Shown here: positions 58,906 to 64,000 of the stretch, one piece after another
Layout of the letters: each line of letters starts with the position of its first letter
How positions within the stretch are numbered: position 1 is the first letter of the stretch
Source: Bacteroidales bacterium
GTDB lineage: Bacteria; Bacteroidota; Bacteroidia; Bacteroidales; JAAYJT01
Reading direction: 5' to 3'
Length of the DNA stretch: 64,000 nt
NCBI GenBank assembly: GCA_014860575.1
Contig: JACZJK010000031.1
Coordinates: 1-64,000 of the forward strand
Notes under the pieces: model-generated
Database searches by the model: none
What the model saw: the letters and a program-made list of their open reading frames with translations, nothing else
What the model was told of the DNA's origin: nothing
Translations under genes and position numbers: made by a program

Positions 58906-61900
58906 ATGGAAAGATCCGAATCAATATACAATCCTTTAGATATCAACTCAGGCATCCAGGAATTAAACTCTGGTTTATTACAGAGCATAACCCGTATTAT
59001 ACGGTTTCAAGCAAAAACGAGCCAGGAATTTCTTGATCATGCCCTAACCGAAATCATTGTTTTAAGCAGGAGCAAGATCGGTTACATTTTTCATCACAAT
59101 AAAAGCCGGAAAGAATTCGTGTTGAATTCATGCTCGAAAGAGTTCATGAAAGAGTTTGACATCACCAGGTCCAATGCACATCGCACGCCCGATGAAATTG
59201 GGATTTGGGGTGAGGCGGTTCGGCAACGCAAAACAGTCATCATGAATGATTTTTCAGGACTAGATCAATCAAAGCAAGATCATTCCATCGCTCAAACCTC
59301 ATTGAAAAAATTTATGACAATCCCGGTTTTTGATGGTGAAGAGATTGTTGGTGTTGTTGGTGTTGCAAACAAAGAAACTGATTACAGCCCAAATGATGTA
59401 ATGCAGTTGCAATCGCTCCTTGAACCTGTATGGAAAATGCTTGAGCATAAACAAACGCTTGAAAGGGAAGAGCATCTGAAAAATGTATTGCTGGGTGTAC
59501 GCAATATGAACCAATTGATCATACAGGAAAATGAACCGGGGGAACTCATACAAAAAGCATGTGAAAACCTTACCAATACTGTAGGCTATTTCACTGCATG
59601 GATCGCACTTATTGATCAGAACAAAAATGTTCCGTTAACAGCATCAGCAGGTCGTGACAGTAGCAAGGCGGATTTCACAAAATATCTTAAAAGTGGTATA
59701 ATTCCGGAATGCATGACCACTGCCCTTGATTGCAATGGTGTAATTGACATGTCCGATCGCCTGGAAGCTTGTTCAACCTGCCCTTTTTATAAACATTATG
59801 GCATAAGAACCGGATTAAGTACCGCTATCAGCTATGGCGAAACAACCTACGGCGTTCTCACCGTTACAATCCCCAGCGAATTTTCAAAACTTACTGAAAG
59901 CCATGAACTGCTGTTGGAAGTTGCCGAAGACATTGGCTTTGCATTGAATAAAATAGAACTTGCTAACGCTAAGAAGAAATCAGAGAGCGAACTTGTTGAA
60001 AGGGTGAAAGAATTAAGCTGTCTCTCGGCAATCAGTTTGGCGCTGCAATCCGGATTCGATGAAAAAGAAGTAATCGGAAGTATACTGCGCCATCTTATCT
60101 ATGCAATGCAATTTCCTGAAGTTGCTGTATTAGCTATTGATATCTGGCAACGCAATTATACGACCCATGAAACAGATATAACCTACGCTCATGGCCTGCA
60201 TTCGAATATTATTGTTAAAGACATTGTGGCTGGAAAACTATCGGTTTATTATACTGATCCCGGCAAGCCGCTTCTTGCTGAAGAGCAACAACTGATTGAC
60301 CATGTTGCCATGCTTCTGGGAATCTGGCTTGAGCGCCAGGAAGCAATGCAAGGCCAAAAAGAACATGCTGAAAATTTGCGCATCACCCTGAATTCAATAG
60401 GTGATGCAGTGATCTCAACTGATATTGATGGAAATGTGGCCAACATGAACCCAGTAGCTGAAATGCTTACAGGTTGGATCCTACAGGAAGCCAAAGGCAA
60501 ACCAGCAACAGAAATTTTCAACATCGAAAATGTGACCACCCAGGAAAAAGCCGAGAATCCGATTTTTCAGGTTTTAAAAACAGGTGAAACTGTTGGCCTG
60601 GCCAATCACACCAAGCTCATCTCAAAAAACGGCCTGGAGTACCAGATTGCCGACAGCGCAGCGCCTATCAGGGATGTGCATGGCAATACAACAGGTGTTG
60701 TTGTGATTTTCAGGGATGTAACCCAAGCTTATCAAATGCGCGAACGGCTTAAGGAAAATGAAAAAAAGTACAGGACCCTGATTGAAACCTCGCTTGATGC
60801 CGTATTTATTAACCAGGACAACTGCATCACTTATGTGAACCCGGCAGCACTGAAACTGCTGGGCGCCGAAACCCCGGAACAGATATTAGGCAAATCGCCA
60901 TTCGAGATTTTCCATCCCGATTTCCATGAAACGATCCACCACAGGATCCGTGAAATGCTGGAAGAAGAAAAACCAGTGGCCTATATTGAGGAAAAGATCG
61001 TTCGTTTGGATGGGCATACAGTTGATGTTGAGGTAGGAGCCTCCCCTTTTCATATTGATGGAAAGCCGGCAATCCAGGTAGTGTTAAGAGATATTACAGA
61101 AAAAAAGGCTGCCGGGCTGGCCCTCAGGGAGAATGAAGCTTTGATAAGGGCTATCATTGACAATCTGCCCGTTGGTGTTGCTGTCAATTCTGTTGACCCG
61201 ACAGTGAATTTCTCATATATGAACAGCAATTTTGCTAAAATTTACCGCACAACGCCAGAAGCGCTACTCAAGCCTGACGCCTTCTGGGAAGCAGTTTATG
61301 AAGATGCAGAATTCAGGAAAAAAATAAAACAACAGTTACTGGAAGACGTTGCCAGCGGTGATCCTGAGCGTTTGCACTGGGAGGATATCCCTATTACCCG
61401 GAAAGGCCAGGGCACCACATACATCAATGCCAGAAATAATCCGGTTCCCGCAAAGCCGTTAATGGTTTCAACAGTTTGGGATGTTACCGATCGAAAAACC
61501 ACTGAAGACAAACTCAGGTCGGGTGACCGGATTTTCAATCATGCGCTGGATATGCTATGCATTGCAGGGTTCGATGGCTACTTTAAAGTGCTCAATCCCT
61601 CATGGTCGAGAGTCTTAGGCTGGAGCCAGGAGGAAATGCTGGCTAAACCCTGGATTGATTTTGTCCATCCCGATGACATTGATGCAACCAAAAATATTGG
61701 GTCAACTATAGTTAACGGAAAAGAAGTTTACCAGTTCGAGAATCGCTATATCTGTAAAGATGGTTCTGTAAAGTGGTTGTCGTGGAACTCATATCCCGAA
61801 AATGAAGATGAAATCATGTATGGTGTTGCCCGCGATGTAACGGATTATAAAACAATGGAGAAGGAATTGAAGGAGCGGGAAGAAATGTTCCGCTTAATCG

Positions 61901-64000
61901 CAAGCAACTCCATTGATGCGATCTGGCAGATGGATCTCAAGCTCAGGTTCACCTACATGAGTCCATCGTGTTATGGTATGACAGGATACACACAGGAGGA
62001 GATGGTCGGAAAACCTTTATATAAATTTGCCACCTGGAAGGCATTTGCAAAAATGGGGCGCGCTGCCATAAGCACCATCGCTAATTTTCCACAGCAGTCA
62101 AAAGTGCTCATTGAATCCACTTTACTAAAGAAAAATGGTGAAGAATTACCTGTTGAGATTATTGGGAAATTGCTCACAGATGAAAAAGGAAAACTGATAG
62201 GATTGCAAGGCTCAACACGCGATATCAGCGGACGTAAAATAGCCGAACTTAAACTTCGCCAACTCTCCAGGGCTGTTGAACAAAGCCCGGCGAGTATTGT
62301 AATTACCGACCTCCATGGCAGCATTGAATATGTAAACCCAAAGTTTACTGATATTACCGGTTACACGGCTCAAGAGGCATTAGGAAATAACCCGAGAATA
62401 TTGAAATCAGGATTGGCATCTAAAGAGATGTACCATGATTTGTGGAAAACCATCACCAGCGGCAATACCTGGAGAGGTGAGTTCCATAACAGGAAGAAGA
62501 ACGGGAAACTGTACTGGGAGATGGCTTCAATATCCCCAATTTTGAATGAAAAGGGTGAAGTAACACATTTTATAGGTATTAAAGAAGATATTACAGAACG
62601 CAAACGCCAGGAAGAAAAACTTAAGCAAAACGAAGAAAAGCACCGCTCACTTATTGAACAAATGCTTGAAGGATTGCTGGTGGTCAGCGTTGAAGGTTGG
62701 ATACAATTTGCGAACCCAGCGTTTTGCAACATACTCGGTTATGATGAATCAGAACTCATCGGCAAAAACGCACACAAAATACTGCTGAATGATGAAAGCC
62801 GGAAATTCATCATTGAGAAAGAACAAAACCGACGAAAAGGAATATCTGAGCAATACGAATTAAACATGCACACCAAATCGGGTGAAGAAGTATTCTTGCT
62901 GATGAGTTCAACGCCTGTTAAGAATGCTAAGGGTGAAGTAATTGGCTCTATGTCAACCTGCATTGATATTACAGAACGCAAAAAGGTTGTGGATGTGCTT
63001 AAAAACCGCGAACAATTTTTGCAAAAGATCTTCGACATCTTACCCATCGGGCTTTGGTTCGCCGATGAAAAAGGAACGTTGCTCAAGGGAAATGCTGCCG
63101 GGGTAAAAATCTGGGGCGGAGAACCCAGGGTTGGAATAAAAGATTATGGTGTATTCAAAGCCAGAAGACTGCCTTCACGTGAGGAAATAAAACCCTCAGA
63201 ATGGGCGTTGGCAAAAGCTGTTGCTGAAGGCATTACTACCGAAGAGGAACTACTCGAAATTGATACATTCGACGGCCGAAAGAAAATTATCCTCAATTAT
63301 GCCGCCCCGATCCTAATTGATGGCAACGTACAAGGTGCTATTGTTTTGAACCGGGATATTACAGAAAGATTCAAATACGACCTGATCCAAAAAATCCAGT
63401 ACAACATGGCCCAGGCTATGGTGGTTTCAAAAAACCTGTCGGAATTGTATGCGATCACAAGAGAAGAACTCAGTGTTTTATTTGATACTTCCAACTTCTT
63501 TATTGCTTTTTACGATGACAAAACCGGGTTGTTATCCTCGCCTTTTGACATGACTGAGGACGATCACATCCAAAACTGGCCTGCTGAGAAATCCCTTACA
63601 GGAATTGTGATTAAGAAAGGTAAAGCGTTGTTGCTGACGAAGGAGGAAATAGGCCAGATGGTGCGGGATGGCATCATCAACCTTATTGGCCAACGCTCTG
63701 AAATATGGATGGGCGTGCCAATAAAAACCAGCAAACAGGTTATCGGGGCTATCGTGGTGCAGAGTTTTACCGATCCCGGCGCTTATGATAAATCTTCATT
63801 GAAAGTACTTGAGAGTATCGCCAATCAATTAAGCGTATATATAGAGCACAAAAGGGCCCAGGAAAATCTCAGCAACAGCGAAGAGATGTTCACACTCATC
63901 GCAGAGAACACTGCCGACAATATAACGGTAATGGACCTGGACCTAAATATCACTTATACCAGTCCATCCGTTTTTCTCATGCGCGGTTATACTCAAGAGG
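58906..64000 (+). CDS. Giant multi-GAF/PAS sensor protein, 3' end outside the window
   Basis: At least 1698 aa; the frame is open from ATG 58906 to the window end without stop. It opens MERSESIYNPLDINSGIQEL. GAF-like domains occupy about 40-185, 195-345 (with CSTCPFYKHYGI, a possible Cys cluster) and 370-495. PAS domains then follow from about 500 (ITLNSIGDAVISTDIDGNVA, IFRDVTQAYQM; TSLDAVFINQDNCITYVNPA, VLRDITEKKA), continuing through at least seven more PAS/PAC units. Near 1490-1650 is a GAF domain very like that of the preceding gene (FFIAFYDDKTGLLSSPF, NWPAEKSLTG, AIVVQSFTDPGAYD). Another PAS begins at the window end (VMDLDLNITYTSPSVFLM). A histidine kinase output beyond 64000 is expected but not seen. 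Confidence 0.85.
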   Translation, partial: MERSESIYNPLDINSGIQELNSGLLQSITRIIRFQAKTSQEFLDHALTEIIVLSRSKIGYIFHHNKSRKEFVLNSCSKEFMKEFDITRSNAHRTPDEIGIWGEAVRQRKTVIMNDFSGLDQSKQDHSIAQTSLKKFMTIPVFDGEEIVGVVGVANKETDYSPNDVMQLQSLLEPVWKMLEHKQTLEREEHLKNVLLGVRNMNQLIIQENEPGELIQKACENLTNTVGYFTAWIALIDQNKNVPLTASAGRDSSKADFTKYLKSGIIPECMTTALDCNGVIDMSDRLEACSTCPFYKHYGIRTGLSTAISYGETTYGVLTVTIPSEFSKLTESHELLLEVAEDIGFALNKIELANAKKKSESELVERVKELSCLSAISLALQSGFDEKEVIGSILRHLIYAMQFPEVAVLAIDIWQRNYTTHETDITYAHGLHSNIIVKDIVAGKLSVYYTDPGKPLLAEEQQLIDHVAMLLGIWLERQEAMQGQKEHAENLRITLNSIGDAVISTDIDGNVANMNPVAEMLTGWILQEAKGKPATEIFNIENVTTQEKAENPIFQVLKTGETVGLANHTKLISKNGLEYQIADSAAPIRDVHGNTTGVVVIFRDVTQAYQMRERLKENEKKYRTLIETSLDAVFINQDNCITYVNPAALKLLGAETPEQILGKSPFEIFHPDFHETIHHRIREMLEEEKPVAYIEEKIVRLDGHTVDVEVGASPFHIDGKPAIQVVLRDITEKKAAGLALRENEALIRAIIDNLPVGVAVNSVDPTVNFSYMNSNFAKIYRTTPEALLKPDAFWEAVYEDAEFRKKIKQQLLEDVASGDPERLHWEDIPITRKGQGTTYINARNNPVPAKPLMVSTVWDVTDRKTTEDKLRSGDRIFNHALDMLCIAGFDGYFKVLNPSWSRVLGWSQEEMLAKPWIDFVHPDDIDATKNIGSTIVNGKEVYQFENRYICKDGSVKWLSWNSYPENEDEIMYGVARDVTDYKTMEKELKEREEMFRLIASNSIDAIWQMDLKLRFTYMSPSCYGMTGYTQEEMVGKPLYKFATWKAFAKMGRAAISTIANFPQQSKVLIESTLLKKNGEELPVEIIGKLLTDEKGKLIGLQGSTRDISGRKIAELKLRQLSRAVEQSPASIVITDLHGSIEYVNPKFTDITGYTAQEALGNNPRILKSGLASKEMYHDLWKTITSGNTWRGEFHNRKKNGKLYWEMASISPILNEKGEVTHFIGIKEDITERKRQEEKLKQNEEKHRSLIEQMLEGLLVVSVEGWIQFANPAFCNILGYDESELIGKNAHKILLNDESRKFIIEKEQNRRKGISEQYELNMHTKSGEEVFLLMSSTPVKNAKGEVIGSMSTCIDITERKKVVDVLKNREQFLQKIFDILPIGLWFADEKGTLLKGNAAGVKIWGGEPRVGIKDYGVFKARRLPSREEIKPSEWALAKAVAEGITTEEELLEIDTFDGRKKIILNYAAPILIDGNVQGAIVLNRDITERFKYDLIQKIQYNMAQAMVVSKNLSELYAITREELSVLFDTSNFFIAFYDDKTGLLSSPFDMTEDDHIQNWPAEKSLTGIVIKKGKALLLTKEEIGQMVRDGIINLIGQRSEIWMGVPIKTSKQVIGAIVVQSFTDPGAYDKSSLKVLESIANQLSVYIEHKRAQENLSNSEEMFTLIAENTADNITVMDLDLNITYTSPSVFLMRGYTQE

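Noticed and set aside
1-64000. CRISPR arrays, tRNA or rRNA genes, intact insertion sequences
   Set aside because: Looked for by eye on both strands; no regularly spaced repeats, cloverleaf-like genes, conserved rRNA segments or transposase frames were recognised.

Overview
The window reads as a chromosomal piece of a Bacteroidota bacterium, probably a free-living environmental Bacteroidales-like lineage. Direct signs are -7 boxes of the TAnnTTTG type in front of many genes, no obvious Shine-Dalgarno sequences, a secreted protein with a type IX secretion (T9SS) C-terminal sorting domain, and families typical of the phylum (DUF4199, PF13568 porin, GLUG repeats, CruF/CrtYcd carotenoid genes, a cysteate-synthase-like enzyme). 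No rRNA, tRNA, CRISPR array or intact transposase was seen. Low-complexity intergenic repeats (caaagtcc/aaattc strings, tgatgctgtaatacag strings, ctctaaac strings) and three copies of a 144-bp inverted-repeat element are scattered through it.

Layout. 0.1-3.7 kb: an orphan CheB-CheR-PAS sensor and a small PAS protein. 4.2-6.4 kb: an NlpC/P60 peptidase, a lipoprotein with two CHRD-like repeats and a two-TM miniprotein. 6.8-10.7 kb: a GT4 glycosyltransferase fused to a toroid domain, a GH130 enzyme and an acidic protein. 10.7-16.2 kb: a leftward stress cluster with CbpM, a CbpA-type DnaJ, a 52-aa basic protein, a universal stress protein, an alpha/beta hydrolase, a ribosome hibernation factor, an eRF1-like protein with an intact GGQ, and an M48 lipoprotein peptidase. 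16.4-21 kb: two L,D-transpeptidases, a histidine kinase, a cupin and two small membrane proteins. 21-29.1 kb: envelope genes (Omp85-like protein, MlaD/F/E lipid transport, AI-2E permease, holin-like protein, YtxH, porin). 29.3-33 kb: polysaccharide deacetylase, gpmI, DUF4199, DUF1801 and a collapsed restriction-modification gene. 33.5-37.4 kb: a 1312-aa GLUG/T9SS protein. 37.5-50.5 kb: metabolic, envelope and regulatory genes, including blaI-blaR1 with visible operators. 50.7-55 kb: carotenoid operon and cysteate-synthase-like gene. 55.4-64 kb: two very large multi-PAS/GAF sensors, the second running off the window.

The most striking feature is a promoter architecture present seven times between 5.7 and 29.2 kb, always driving leftward genes: ATGTGTGAAT-N2-TGTAAn-N15-TGTAAn-N21-(TAnnTTTG). 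All spacings are identical in the seven copies. The downstream genes (small membrane proteins, YtxH/holin/AI-2E set, M48 peptidase with the hibernation/chaperone cluster, porin, glycoside cluster, lipoprotein) look like one envelope and stationary-phase stress regulon. The regulator is not identifiable from the window.

Other points: the 144-bp elements have terminal inverted repeats and apparent 4-5 bp target duplications, and one supplies the stop codon of a gene. A remnant of a second cbpM gene lies at 6.7 kb. A restriction-modification gene seems reduced to its two ends at 33 kb. Several start codons differ from the longest open frame because a promoter or signal peptide fixes them.
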